In this document: positions 25,909 through 44,272 of the stretch, piece after piece
Position numbering within the stretch: the first letter of the stretch is position 1
How the letters are laid out: each line of letters opens with the position of its first letter
Assembly: GCA_021613535.1 (NCBI GenBank)
Contig: CP075494.1
Span: forward strand, 12,958,001 to 13,022,000
Origin: Adineta vaga
Taxonomy: Eukaryota; Rotifera
DNA: 64,000 nt
Direction of reading: 5' to 3'
Notes under the pieces: model-generated
Told to the model about the DNA's origin: nothing
Databases searched by the model: none
Seen by the model: only the letters and a program-made list of their open reading frames with translations
Position numbers and translations under genes: made by a program

Positions 25909-27815
25909 ATGATGATGGAAACAATTTACGATCCATATGATCTACTTTTTGGTGATGAACAGAAATCACCTGTTTCGGATAGTTTACTTTTTTCCAACGA
26001 AGTGATGTTCGGAAATTTCAATACTAATTCATCATTGATCAGTCCAATACCGCACAATATGGAACATATAGGTAGAGATAGATCGTATATTTATATATGA
26101 TTAGTTTCAATAAAATCTTTTTTTTTCTCCTTTTGAAACGAATAGAAACAGACTTTGATGCTACAACATTTGAAAAATTAATCAATGAATTATTTTCGTC
26201 GGATCCAACAATGATTCATGAACAATCAATTGATCTCCCATTAACGTCAGTAGAATCTGAAGCATCAACACGTGAAATCGGTACTGATCCTATGGAACCA
26301 ATTTCTCAACCAACACCACTCATTATCAACCCAACGACTCTTCAACAATTATCTAGTACACCGATTGTTTTTATTCAAAATCCGGCTAATCTTTCACTAG
26401 ACAATACTGTTCCATTAGTCAATGAATCTTACAATGTACAATTCGACTCGTCATCATTCGTATCAAATGATTATCAAATGGAGGAGATTCTTCCTTTAAC
26501 ACCCTCAACATCAAGTGATTCACCTGATGAAGGAAATTCGAATTCACCCGACAGTTATCAAGATAATGCTTATTCAAAATTATTAACTAATCTTGATGTA
26601 AAGATCTCTTTTCCAAACATTACTTTTGATTTTATTATCTTTTTAATTTAGAATTTACCAAGAAATGGTCCATTAGTTTTAACAAATGAAGAATTAAAAC
26701 TAATTAAACAAGAGGGTTATCAAGTTCCAACAAAATTACCATTGAATAAAACAGAGGAGAAAATGTTAAAAAAAATCCGTCGAAAAATCAAAAATAAAGT
26801 AATAGAAACGATAATAAAGAAAATATTTGCATATTCTTATCAAAACTTTTATCATGTAGATTTCAGCCCAAGAAAGTCGTCGAAAGAAAAAAGAATATGT
26901 TGATGCACTTGAAAAACAAATTGCAAAATATGTTGAGGAAAATACTTCACTCAAAGAACGAATGGCAGCAAGCGAAAAAAAACAAAAGTAAGTGACATTC
27001 ACTTGAAGACAGATAATCTATAAAAGTCTCGAATTGTTCAGATCATTAACAAAAGAACGAGATCTTCTTCAATCAATGTTAAGTAAAGCAACACCTACAC
27101 CTAGCAAAGCATTAATGGTAAGTGTGTATCTGTACTTGAATCAATCTATATTGTTTATTTCTGTCAGGTTTTTGCTGTCTTTTTTGCCGTTCTTTTCGGC
27201 GTTTGGTCACCAATTACAAGTAAATCTTCAAATGATGATCGAGCTTTATCGTTAGAAAATGCTTTCATGCCTTCAAACAATCATCAGGCTGCTTACGTAT
27301 CAAAAAAATCTCTACTTGAACAACAACAACAGGATACTTCTCATTCTGGTTATCTAACTGATAGTCATAAGTCACGTGTTCTTCTATCAATTGATGATTA
27401 TGATACTCACCAACATCATGGACCATATTTACCATCAAATAATAAACAACGCTCAATATTTCATCATGAAACTGCTGCACCTAGTTATACCTATTCCGAT
27501 GCAGTTGAAAAATATATGAATAAAAAATATCAATCTGAAGAAGCCGTTGAAGAAAACAATGGAAAAAATCATTTGAAACGAGCATTATCATCAGATGAAT
27601 CTTCATCAGTAACTTTTCAACAAAAACCAGCATATAAAAAATTACGATCAAATTATCATATTAATGACAATATTGTTGTCATCGAAGAAACAAATGAAAG
27701 CGTAAATAATGGTCTTAACGAAAATAAATCTGTCAAAATTATCCGTGTTGAACGGACATCACCAGCGATTCGAAACGACACATTGAAATTAGCTCATTCG
27801 ACAGTCAATGAATAA
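25909..27815 (+). CDS. membrane-bound bZIP factor, CREB3/CREB3L family
   Basis: ER-anchored transcription factor normally released by S1P/S2P proteolysis (family knowledge). Exons 25909-26071, 26146-26597, 26652-26798, 26860-26987, 27042-27117 and 27168-27815 give 537 in-frame residues. The N-terminal ~200 residues are acidic/Ser/Pro-rich (activation domain). [17 protein letters not shown] introduces the basic region [21 protein letters not shown], which carries the CREB3-specific sequence next to a leucine-rich zipper. A short hydrophobic segment [13 protein letters not shown] begins exactly at the last exon and is followed by an SxxDDRALSL stretch that could be the S1P region. The ~200-residue luminal tail is unlike vertebrate members. 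It is assigned to the family rather than to one paralog. Confidence 0.92.
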
Positions 27816-28225
27816 TTTATTCAAAACTTTACTATATATGTAGTTTTTGTTTCTATAGTACTGTAAATTCGTCAATAATATAATCGTGATTCTTTAAGAA
27901 AAAATAATTCTTATTTGTTTTTCTTGCTATCAATTTCGTTTAAATGTTCTCTCGCGTATGAATAAAATAAATAATCAATCGTCAGAGCCTTTCATTCTTT
28001 CGATGAGATAAGTCGAGGTTGTCTTCAAAAATAAAAGAAAAGAATTATTTCTGGTACTAGTAATCGAATAAATGAAGATAGTAATATGTTTATTTATTTT
28101 TCGAATCAAATATGATCCTCATGTAAGGAAAAACAACGACAAAGAACAAGAAATCTAAAGAACAAACACGCATATACATAAACAGTCTGTTGTCTGCAAT
28201 TGATAGATATTTTGAATTGAATAAT
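27816..28225. other. shared 3' flank of CREB3-like and H3.3 genes
   Basis: Convergent 3' ends. AATAAA motifs on the plus strand (~27960-27970) and TTTATT on the minus strand (~28085-28100) suit polyadenylation of both genes. There is no histone 3' stem-loop that I recognise, consistent with a polyadenylated replacement histone. Confidence 0.5.
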
Positions 28226-31082
<2,857 letters not shown>

Positions 31083-32627
31083 TCATAGTTCTCGTTTGCT
31101 GACTTTTGCCCAGAGACCATATTTAGGGCGCATTGTAATTTTAAATTCGGGTACAATCTTCTGTCCTGATACTAATTCAAAGTTACATCGTTGAACAAAA
31201 ATTGCTAACATAATCTTTGCTTCTAATAATGCAAAATTTTGTCCAATACAATTACGTGGACCAGCGGCAAATGGAAGATAAGCAAATGCATGTGGTAATT
31301 TCGGTTTTAGACCCGTTTTTGGATCGCGTAACCAACGAGTATAGTCAAATTCATTTGGTTTACTCCATAAGTCACTTCGACGCTGAAGAACATAGTTATT
31401 TATTAAAATAGTTGTACCTACAGGTATGCGTAGTGGATGTTCATTACCAATAACATGTTCGCGAATACAATAACGACTGACAAGTGGCGCGGGTGGATAG
31501 AGACGAAGCGTTTCATTGAGAATTGCTTCACAGACAACTAAATCAGCAAGATGTTCATTTTCAGGTTCGATACCATGAGGTAAAACTCGATCCACTTCTT
31601 CTCGACAAGCTGCTAGGACATCCGGATGAGTCATTAGAATATAGAATACCCATGACATGAGATTACCAGTTGTTTCACTTCCAGCAAGTACAAAAGTAAG
31701 TGCCTCATGTTTAATCTGTTGATCGGTGAATGTTTGTCCTTCTTCATCAACAGCTGAGAAAAGAAGATCAAGAAGATCAGAACCATTTGACAAACTCATA
31801 GAAAGTCCTTGTCGACGATCAGCAATAATTCGATCAACTAATTCTGCTATCATTCGTGCACCATGATCAACAACATTCTTTTTCCAAAAAGGGAGTTTTG
31901 ATATGAAAGGTGTTTGATTAATAAGATACAACGAACGATACATAATAGCATCGAGTACTTTGCCAAATGTTTGAGTAATAATTTCTTTGGCATTTGTAAT
32001 TGTTTCAAAACCAGATCCAAATGCACTCGACGAAATAATGGATAATGTTAATACATTGAATTGAACTTGTAAATCAATTGGTTTTCGTTCATGTGTATTC
32101 GATTTTGATGATGCAAGCATATCTGTTATGCTTCTTGAAGTCTGTTCAGTAATAATTGATACCATAGCTTTGAGATTAGTATGATAAAAAGCAGGATTGA
32201 TCATTCGACGTGCTCGTTCATGTTCTTGACCTTCAGCGACTAATAGATTTTCTTTACCTATAATTGGAATAAAAACAGTACTGAATAATGGTGGTTTAAT
32301 ATAATTGGATGCATTTGCTCGACTATAAACATCTGCAAGTAAATCAGGTTCAGTTGTGACTAGACGTATTGCTGGACCAAAGCACAATAAAAAAGTATTA
32401 CCATGCTTTTCAGTTAATTCTTTTTGATAGTCCATTACTGCATCAGCTTGTCGATAACGTCTAATTTCAGAAAGTTGACCAACAATCGGAACAAATGGTT
32501 CTCCTTTGATTCCTTGTGCACGAAATATATCGTATAAAAGTTTTTGAGGACGAATAACTTTGATATAAACAATAAGAATTGTAAGGATAATAATCGTTAC
32601 GAAAATGTAGAGTAACGTTTCTAACAT
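31083..32627 (-). CDS. microsomal cytochrome P450
   Basis: Haem-thiolate monooxygenase, intronless, 514 residues, full length. The N-terminal anchor (LLYIFVTIIILTILIVYI) targets it to the ER membrane. Motifs in order: I-helix AGSETT oxygen-activation site (~316-321), the K-helix ExxR in ETLRLYPP, the PERF-like region FDYTRWL and the haem-binding loop FAAGPRNCIGQNFA with the axial Cys. A helix-C WxxxR is replaced by a HERARR stretch (GQEHERARRMINPAF). By overall appearance it is an animal E-class enzyme of the CYP3/CYP4/CYP46 sort, but clan and substrate cannot be fixed by eye. It is single-exon among intron-rich neighbours, so retroposition or intron loss are possible. Confidence 0.95.
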   Translation of the reverse strand: MLETLLYIFVTIIILTILIVYIKVIRPQKLLYDIFRAQGIKGEPFVPIVGQLSEIRRYRQADAVMDYQKELTEKHGNTFLLCFGPAIRLVTTEPDLLADVYSRANASNYIKPPLFSTVFIPIIGKENLLVAEGQEHERARRMINPAFYHTNLKAMVSIITEQTSRSITDMLASSKSNTHERKPIDLQVQFNVLTLSIISSSAFGSGFETITNAKEIITQTFGKVLDAIMYRSLYLINQTPFISKLPFWKKNVVDHGARMIAELVDRIIADRRQGLSMSLSNGSDLLDLLFSAVDEEGQTFTDQQIKHEALTFVLAGSETTGNLMSWVFYILMTHPDVLAACREEVDRVLPHGIEPENEHLADLVVCEAILNETLRLYPPAPLVSRYCIREHVIGNEHPLRIPVGTTILINNYVLQRRSDLWSKPNEFDYTRWLRDPKTGLKPKLPHAFAYLPFAAGPRNCIGQNFALLEAKIMLAIFVQRCNFELVSGQKIVPEFKITMRPKYGLWAKVSKREL

Positions 32628-33178
32628 TATTTCTTTTTGTTGACGAGTAAAATAACTTGTATAATTTGTCGATTATTTTTATACTGTCAAGTACTTGTTT
32701 TTTTCAACAACGTGATGATATTTCTGTGGAGAATAGAAAGAAAATAATATAAAGATATATGACTAATGTTATCATGCGTACTTTCTGCACATGAACTTAG
32801 TAACAAAAAGATGACTTGAAATCGTGTATTCATTAACAATTCAGAAAATGATTTAAAAAAAGGACATTTTATCCATTGTATTATTAATCATGGGATACAT
32901 TAAAAAGTGTCTAAATAATCGTAGATAATCATGCATATTTATATATTAATCTGTAATGAAACAACATTTCACATAAGAAAGGAATAAACTATTCACGGTT
33001 ATATATATATAGATATATATATATTCATATTTCTGCTGGATTAAAAGGGAAAAAATTGAAATTCACTGCGATTTAAGCGAGTATAAGGTATGTAAGAAAA
33101 GCAATCCGATATGAAATGAGTTACACTGTGTTTTTTAGTGTTTTCAGTGTCATAAGCAAAACAGATCCGTTCGAATGA
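32628..33178. other. intergenic, AT microsatellite
   Basis: P450 promoter side and CD225 gene 3' flank. It contains an AT-repeat (about 33000-33030). No gene seen. Confidence 0.5.
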
Positions 33179-33747
33179 TTAAGTATTGGTAATCGATTGA
33201 ATTAATCCATTGATATTATCCGTTTGTTTTTGTTGAGAAGGGTAAGGACTATATGCTTTCAACATTTGACTTAATTGATAGAAATAGGCTATCATCTAAA
33301 TAAAGTGAACAATTTATATTTATATTTGAAATATATTATCAATTAAATCGTACCACAATGGAAGAGATAATCGCAAATACAATCGATAAAATATTCCAAA
33401 ATAGAGCACGACGTGAATAAAGACGAGCTTTATCATGAAAATTGACATCAGCCTTTGCTGAACTTTTTATTGAATAAGCCAATGCAATCAAACCTATAAT
33501 AGGAAAAAATTCATTTGAATACAATTAAAAACTAGTCTTCAAGACCTGTTGCTGGACATAAGCAAAGCGCTGAAAAAAGTGAAAAGACAAAATGATGACG
33601 AATTCGTGCTGGATTTCGTTGTATATGAATCGATGATGATCCATTAAGAAGAATTGCCGATGGTGATGGTACTATTCGAAATAAAAGAGAGAAATATTGA
33701 GCTTTATGTTCTTGTATGATTAAATTTATATACTTTCGTTTGGCCAT
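33179..33747 (-). CDS. CD225/dispanin-family transmembrane protein
   Basis: Two-pass-like small membrane protein related to IFITM/dispanin and synapse-differentiation proteins (CD225 domain). Exons 33747-33546, 33493-33354 and 33295-33179 give 152 in-frame residues. The CD225 core reads FVFSLFSALCLCPATGLIALAYSIKSSAKA, with the intramembrane helix and juxtamembrane cysteines (CLCP) that are palmitoylated in IFITMs. The conserved A-Y-S...A...D...A linker follows, then a second hydrophobic helix (ALFWNILSIVFAIISSIVVMIAYFY as spliced, shown in parts by exons 2 and 3). The first donor is a GTCTTG, weaker than the others, but the join restores the domain exactly. The role is unknown; animal homologs affect membrane fusion or trafficking. 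Confidence 0.88.
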
Positions 33748-34182
33748 TTTTTTTCCGAAGAGAAATCCATATTAATCTTGTTGTTTTTCTTTCGAATGCT
33801 AAAGAAAAGAATTTTATCCGTCAAATGAATGAAGAGAATAGAATATGTATATAAGTTTGATCACGAGTCGATGAAAAGAAAACGACAAAAACAACCAATT
33901 CTGCAGACATCTATCAAAAAGAAAGTACTAGTTTGGAAGATTTGATTGGTTGATATATTAGACCTTGATTTAGGAGAGATTTTTTTTTATCAGTAAACAA
34001 GTATTGTTTTCCTAATAATCTGAGATACAAAACAAATGTTTTCGAACATAATTAATTATGACATATGTAAATCAATAGACCAATGTATTCAAATATATTT
34101 CTGAATTTTCCAATCAATAAATATTATTTTATTATGAAAATACGAAAAGAAAAGAGGTTTTATTTTTATTTTTATTTTTAGA
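33748..34182. other. divergent promoter region
   Basis: 435 bp between the head-to-head CD225 and mL49 genes. It ends in a run of TTTTTA units finishing as an AG acceptor one base before the mL49 ATG. No gene seen. Confidence 0.5.
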
Positions 34183-34881
34183 ATGTCTCTACTTTTTCAA
34201 TCGATAATCCGTCGATGTCCATCGACATTAATTTCCAGAGTACCATGCCGCCTTTGGTCATCAAATGGTCAATTTCCATCTCATCCAATGGGCACTGAAG
34301 AATATGAAAATCAACCTCGAAAATCTCTTACTGATCTACCTGATGAATTAACTGAACGTGGTGCTAAACCAGAATTCATATCTGGATACGAATCAACGAA
34401 AGAAGGTTGGGATTGGGTTGATAATGTTCTTTTCAAATCTGCAATACCCTCACCACCTAATCATCCAACACCATCCGGTTGGGTACCACCTAATCCTACT
34501 CTTGCTCGTCAGTGGTCTTATTTCGTTGATCGAGATCGTTTTCATTCCTATGCACTCTATGTACGTATATTACCTGTAATGTTAGAATATTGGTTACATG
34601 AACAACATCGATATTATTTAAATATTTTCCGTCGTCGTGTCGAATATGATATTTATGCTCAACGAACAAGACGTTTTAGTTTACTTGAATTAATCTCAGG
34701 TGATATTTGGGCATTGGATCATGATTTGAAAGCTTATTTAACAAAACGTGTACACTTGACTGATGATAAAACCAAAGAATTACCTATTCTATCACAAGTT
34801 GATGAAATAAAACGACATATACTTGTTGAAGGCGAATATGAAGAATGGATAGCTGATTTTTTAAAAGAAAAAGGATTTTGA
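34183..34881 (+). CDS. MRPL49: mitochondrial ribosomal protein mL49
   Basis: Component of the mitoribosome large subunit. Intronless, 232 residues. A basic N-terminus (SIIRRCPSTLISRVPCRLWSS) suits a mitochondrial presequence. Family blocks: PTPSGWVPPNP (human PTPSGWQPP), YFVDRDRFHSYALYV, the near-invariant GDIWALDHDLKAYL and a C-terminus ending WIADFLKEKGF (human WLLEKGF). An insertion of ~25 residues (EYWLHEQHRYYLNIFRRR) between the strand pair explains why it is longer than the ~166-residue human protein. A polypyrimidine tract and AG directly precede the ATG. NIPSNAP begins 67 bp after its stop on the same strand, an operon-like spacing. Confidence 0.93.
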   Translation: MSLLFQSIIRRCPSTLISRVPCRLWSSNGQFPSHPMGTEEYENQPRKSLTDLPDELTERGAKPEFISGYESTKEGWDWVDNVLFKSAIPSPPNHPTPSGWVPPNPTLARQWSYFVDRDRFHSYALYVRILPVMLEYWLHEQHRYYLNIFRRRVEYDIYAQRTRRFSLLELISGDIWALDHDLKAYLTKRVHLTDDKTKELPILSQVDEIKRHILVEGEYEEWIADFLKEKGF

Positions 34882-34948
34882 TAGATTAATAAATGTAACA
34901 AACGTGAAAAATTAGAATTTGTTTTTGTTCTTGTTTTCTAGATTCATA

Positions 34949-36437
34949 ATGTTTCTCTCAAAATCACATCCAGTTAAAGTTTTCAGTTCAATTTCAAGCA
35001 ATGTTGGTAAAACGATTGTTCGAACATTATTCAATCCATTTGGATCGAAATCAATCGAAACAGCAAAAGATGCACATTCAAATTTATTAACAAATACGGA
35101 AAATGTCTTTGAACTTCAACATCATATTGTGAAACCGAAGGCAATGGTAATTTTAAACTTCCAAATAAAAAATATGAGAAAAAGAAACAGATAAACTATA
35201 GCAGAAGAGTTTTAAAAAAGAATGCTATCTCTGAAATGTAACATATTTGAAAAATTCAAACGTAAAATGGTTGATTTAGTTATAGTCTTTTATGTACCTA
35301 TCTAAACAAACAAACTAAAGTCTTTTTGACATTTCTATTCATCGATTGAGAGAGAAAACAGAATTCTTTTTTTCGTTCCTCAGATTTAATCATGCAAAAA
35401 AAAACAATACACTTGAAGTTATATACATGAAAACATTGAGCATAGTAGATGTATTTTATCGAAAAAAAAACATATTTGTTGATTGTTTTTCTATTGACAC
35501 GTTTTTTCGATAATGGAATATGATATACGTTCGAATCGTTTGCTTTACGATGTTACCTATTTTTTTTGTATCGACCCTTGTTTTTAAAAGATAAATATTA
35601 CACCTTTAAAGTGCGTACGTGGGAAGGACGAAGTATATCGTGGTGTCTATTAATATAAACGTCGAAACTTACGTCTATTTCATTTTTAGAATGATTATGA
35701 ATCTGTTTACTGTGATTATTCATCACAATTAATTGAAAAACATTCTGCAAATGGTCTTGTTCATACTGGTTCATGGAAAGTACATATTGGAAATATACAA
35801 AATCAATATGTACATATATGGATGTATAAGAACTTTCCTCATCTGGATGATTTTCTTGGTTGTGCTAAAAGTAATACGATGAATGATAAATTAAATGATC
35901 ATATTATTCAACGATCCAATCAAGTTTGTCTTTCATTTTCCTATTTTGGTTCGTATAAAACAGAAAAGAGAGAGAGAATATTTCATTTTTCATCATGGTC
36001 TTTGTTCTCTTAGGTATTCCTCAACCACGCTCAAAATCTGAAGATCAATCAAATCCAAGTATCTATGAAATGCGTTCATACTGGCTTAAACCAGGTACAT
36101 TGATTGAATGGGGCAATTTATGGCATAAAGGTGTACAATATCGTCCCGATGCTAAAGTTCTCGGTGTTTTCTCGCAAATCGGTGAACTTTATAATGTTCA
36201 TCATATGTGGTCATACAAAAATTTTCAACAACGTAAAAAGATGCGTACAAATGCCTGGGCTAAACCTGGTTGGTCAGAAAAGTAATAAAATGCAAATGTT
36301 TAATTTACGATAGGATGAAAGAAAAAAACACACTTATGTTTTTTTTTATATGTTTCAGTGTGGAATATACGGTACCATTAATTCGTAAGATGGAATCAAA
36401 GATTCTGGTACCATTAAAAAATTCACCAATGCAATGA
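34949..36437 (+). CDS. NIPSNAP: NIPSNAP family mitochondrial protein
   Basis: Mitochondrial matrix protein with two dimeric ferredoxin-like NIPSNAP domains, linked in vertebrates to mitophagy signalling (family knowledge). Exons 34949-35146, 35690-35948, 36014-36281 and 36359-36437 encode 267 in-frame residues, the usual length. Seen: a basic leader; GLVHTGSWKVHIG and YVHIWMYKNFPHLDDF in the first domain; YEMRSYWLKPGTLIEWGNLW, FSQIGELYNVHHMWSYKNFQ and the C-terminal VEYTVPLIRKMESKILVPLK in the second. All match human NIPSNAP1/2 closely. The ATG lies 8 bases after a TTGTTTTCTAG acceptor with only 67 bp separating it from mL49. Confidence 0.95.
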
Positions 36438-36693
36438 AACACACGACAAACTTGCTTCAAGCAAAAATCTAGATTAGATTAAAATAATAAACAGTGATCA
36501 TTCATTTTGCCTGGAAAGTTCTTTTTCAAACACATACATATACTCATTCAGTTTGTTTTCTTTTTCTTTTTATTACTATAAACAATCATTGCATACTTTT
36601 GATTAAAATGTATACGAATTGGATGGGGATTTTATGTTCTTTTCATCTTATTTTTCTTCTCTTTTAGATTGTATAATTTTGTGATTAATTCAG

Positions 36694-40907
<4,214 letters not shown>

Positions 40908-42419
40908 ACCAACGATACTCTTCAACAATCTTCTTCTTATTCTTATTGTAGTACCCGTGAATATTTTTTTTTCAAAATGCATGTTTAAATTCTTTTCAAA
41001 ATATATCTTATTCTTTTTTTCTTTCTCTCCTTTTAAACGAAAACAACCAAATCAATCTGTCTTTCTTCATCAACCGTTTTCATTTCTAGTCTAGTTTGTT
41101 ATACATTCGCACGCATCTTCTCATTTTCTCGAATATGCTTTGTCATATTTTCTATGTGATTGATTTTCTTATTTGAAAAAAAAGCAATCGAATACAAATG
41201 ACCCATCCATGTATCGATTTATGATTTAATTATATATATTTGCTGTGGAGATGATCATTTATTGTTGTAGTTGACCAGTCACCGAATAGTAGGAGTGATT
41301 TGTGACACAACCATTTAGAATTTTTGCTCTTTCTCTTTTTTTTTATGCTTATTATACGGTAGATGATAGAAAACGCTAGACTTCTCCACATATACATTAA
41401 CTGATTTCATGCGATTGTTGATATTATTGAACATATAGTATAATTTAATGATGGAGAAGATGAAAAGAAATGCTTTTTCTTTCGAAGATAAATAAAACAT
41501 GAAATATTATTCGTCTAGAATCTGTATAGATGTACGTACGTTTGACCTGACGAATTATTTCTCACTTCATTCATCTTAATGAGTAATAAATCTATTTATT
41601 CTATAATGAACTCAATAGAATAAGATTTATATTAGTTGTCCTTCGAGAGAAAGAGAGAGAGAGAGAAAAAAAAGATTAAATATTAATTACCATATCCAGT
41701 ATCGACATAGTAGATTTATTATTATGAGAAAGAGAGAGTTTCTTCGATAGTCTAAATGATTATTTTTACATCATATCCATTCATTTCACTTGATTGGATA
41801 AGTAAACGAGCTTCTCTATTTGTACAAATAGTCATCGTATGTCTAGCTGAGTATATATACAACCATATCTCCCCTATGCCCTCTTCGTCTTACTAAGAAA
41901 ATTTCTTCGTTTTTTTTTCTCTCTCTCCTTCTCTCGTTTTGGGTACAGCTGTTTCAAGTATACATGTGCTCAACGTCTGGTCAAAGAACATGATAGAAAG
42001 AGAATAACGGAGCTTTTTTTACCATTATTACAGACATTCAATTACTAACCTCATACTTTTCTCCCTTTTTCTTCTTCGTATATGCCCTCTAATCGCACAT
42101 TATGCCATTATTCATTGGTCTTTTTCTTATTTCTTTCCTTTTTTTTTGTTGCCTTTTTTTATTTATAGATGATTGATAGGTGTTGTTGTTCTATTTGGCC
42201 ACTAACACATCTTACTCATTCTTCTCCGCCTTCTTCACCTATTACTTCATTTCGACTATCGTCCATATTATACACCTGATCATCAACATAGATAATCTTT
42301 TTCTTTCTTTGGTTTCTTTTACTACTCGCTTATTCTCTCTCTCTCTCCCCCTTTCTTTTTCTACCTCGCTTTTCCTTTGCTTCTTTCAATCGATTAATCA
42401 ACAATAAATAAAATAGACG
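40908..42419. other. intergenic region upstream of the ankyrin/SOCS gene
   Basis: 1.5 kb without a supportable gene. It carries long pyrimidine stretches (about 41900-41935, 42055-42160, 42300-42390) and short GA/CT repeats (~41650-41670). The right half is probably promoter plus 5' leader of the gene at 42420. Confidence 0.5.
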
Positions 42420-43972
42420 ATGACAACTACTAACAACGGTAGTGATATACAAAATTTAAAAGACAAAAAAGTAACATCGTCAAAAGCAAATACTTACACC
42501 AAATCTAACGATATGAACTCGACATCATCAGTTCCATCTGTTAGTCCAGCTGAAGAAGCAACAACAACAACAACTACTACTACTACTAATGAAACAAAAT
42601 CACCTGAACCATCATTAGAACAAGAATTTTTCTTTGGTTTAACTATTGATGATGCAGTAAATTCAACAGAAAATCTTATGGAATTATTCTACAATGCATG
42701 CAAATATAATCATTTAGAACTTGTCAAAAGATGTATCGATGAAAAGCATATTGATGTTAATGAATTAGTTAATAATGACTATCCATTATGTATTGCTTGG
42801 TACGTTATTTTCTGTTAAATTCATATTTGATTTTTGTTCTTCTTTCATTTCTAGTCACAAAGGTCATATTGATATCGTTCGTTATTTACTTACGCATGGA
42901 GCTGATATTCGTATTAAACGTGAGATGAATGTATCAACAGCACGTGGCAATCAACGTTTATCACGTGCTAATGTTAGTCATGGTGATAGTCCATTGACTC
43001 TTGCAGTTAAATATGGTTTCGAAGATATTGCTATTGAACTTGTAGAACATGGCAGTGATATATTAAATGAAAATAATGATTTTGAAAAATCTCCTTTACA
43101 AGATGCAATTCGTCTCAATCGTCATCGTATATTAAATGTATTTATAAATAAATTAAAGCAAATGCCAGCAACATCAGGTTATGATGAATCATTATTATTA
43201 CAAAAGAAAGGTGATATACTTCGACAATGTTTGATCAATGATCAAATTGATGCATTACGTATTTTTGTACCAAATGTTTGGGAAGAACTTAACAGTGATT
43301 TTATGTTAACTGTTTTAAATAATCTCATGTTAAAGAATAAAATACAATCAGATAAAGCCTTTGATGTTTTAGAAACAATTCTTGATGCAATTCCAACACC
43401 AAAATTAAAAATGTATGATATTGGTGATCTATTAAAACGTTTTCTACATGTTTTACAAGCACAATTTCTAACAATCAATGATGATCGTATTCAAATTCTT
43501 TATCTACGTACATCACTTCTTTTTACTATATTGAAATATCATGAAACAGTTGATTTTACTAAATATTTGGATTTATTAGATATTTATTTTCGTGCAATTT
43601 ATAATAGTGTTGAAAGTACAGGTAAGAATTTCATCTTAGATAAACAATTGATAAATGAAAATAATCTTTCTTCTAGGTGAAGGAATCAATCAAATCTATG
43701 AATATATCGTTCGTTTCTATGAAAATTTGGTTTTAATGGGACATTTGATTCTTACGAATAATAATGTTATTTTACGTTTACTCGAATGTGAACATGTTCA
43801 ACGAATGCAACCGATTGACATGTATCTTTCATGGCGTGCACGTAATCCATTTTTACTTAAAGAACAATGTCGTCTTATGATTAAAACTATTCTCCCAACA
43901 TATAAACGTGCTACATTAGAAAAATTTAATTTAAATGAAGATACTTTTTTATATTTATATTATCAACGATAA
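42420..43972 (+). CDS. ankyrin-repeat protein with C-terminal SOCS-box-like motif
   Basis: Exons 42420-42799, 42855-43621 and 43677-43972 encode 480 in-frame residues. The N-terminal ~70 residues are Ser/Thr-rich low complexity. Ankyrin repeats follow: LMELFYNACKYNHLELVKRCIDE, HKGHIDIVRYLLTHGADI, SPLTLAVKYGFEDIAIELVEHGSDI and SPLQDAIRLNRHRILNVFI. A helical middle of ~200 residues is unassigned. The C-terminal FLLKEQCRLMIKTILPTY ... FNLNEDTFLYLYYQR has the pattern of a SOCS box (SLKxLCRxxIRxxL...LP.P..L..YLxY), which recruits elongin B/C and cullin 5. If correct, this is an ASB-like ubiquitin-ligase substrate receptor. The SOCS call is by pattern only. It sits 300 bp upstream of an F-box gene on the same strand. 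Confidence 0.82.
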
Positions 43973-44272
43973 TCATTTCGATTCTTTTTTGCAATATAAT
44001 CTATTCAGTGTTTCTTGGTTGTGATATGATCAAATCATGTTCTCTCGCTCTCTCTCGCTCTCTCTCTCTCTTTGTATTAATTCAAAAAAACAAAAGAAGT
44101 GAAATACTGAATATAAAGATATCTGCATTTTTCTTGACAACAGTGTGTGTGCATGTTCTTTTCATTTTTTTTCTTTTCTTATCTAAAAATTTCTAATTGT
44201 CGTTCAATAAAATAGAACTATTTGAAGTTACTTGATTAAAAACAAAATTACTCTCTTATAGATTTATGTGCT

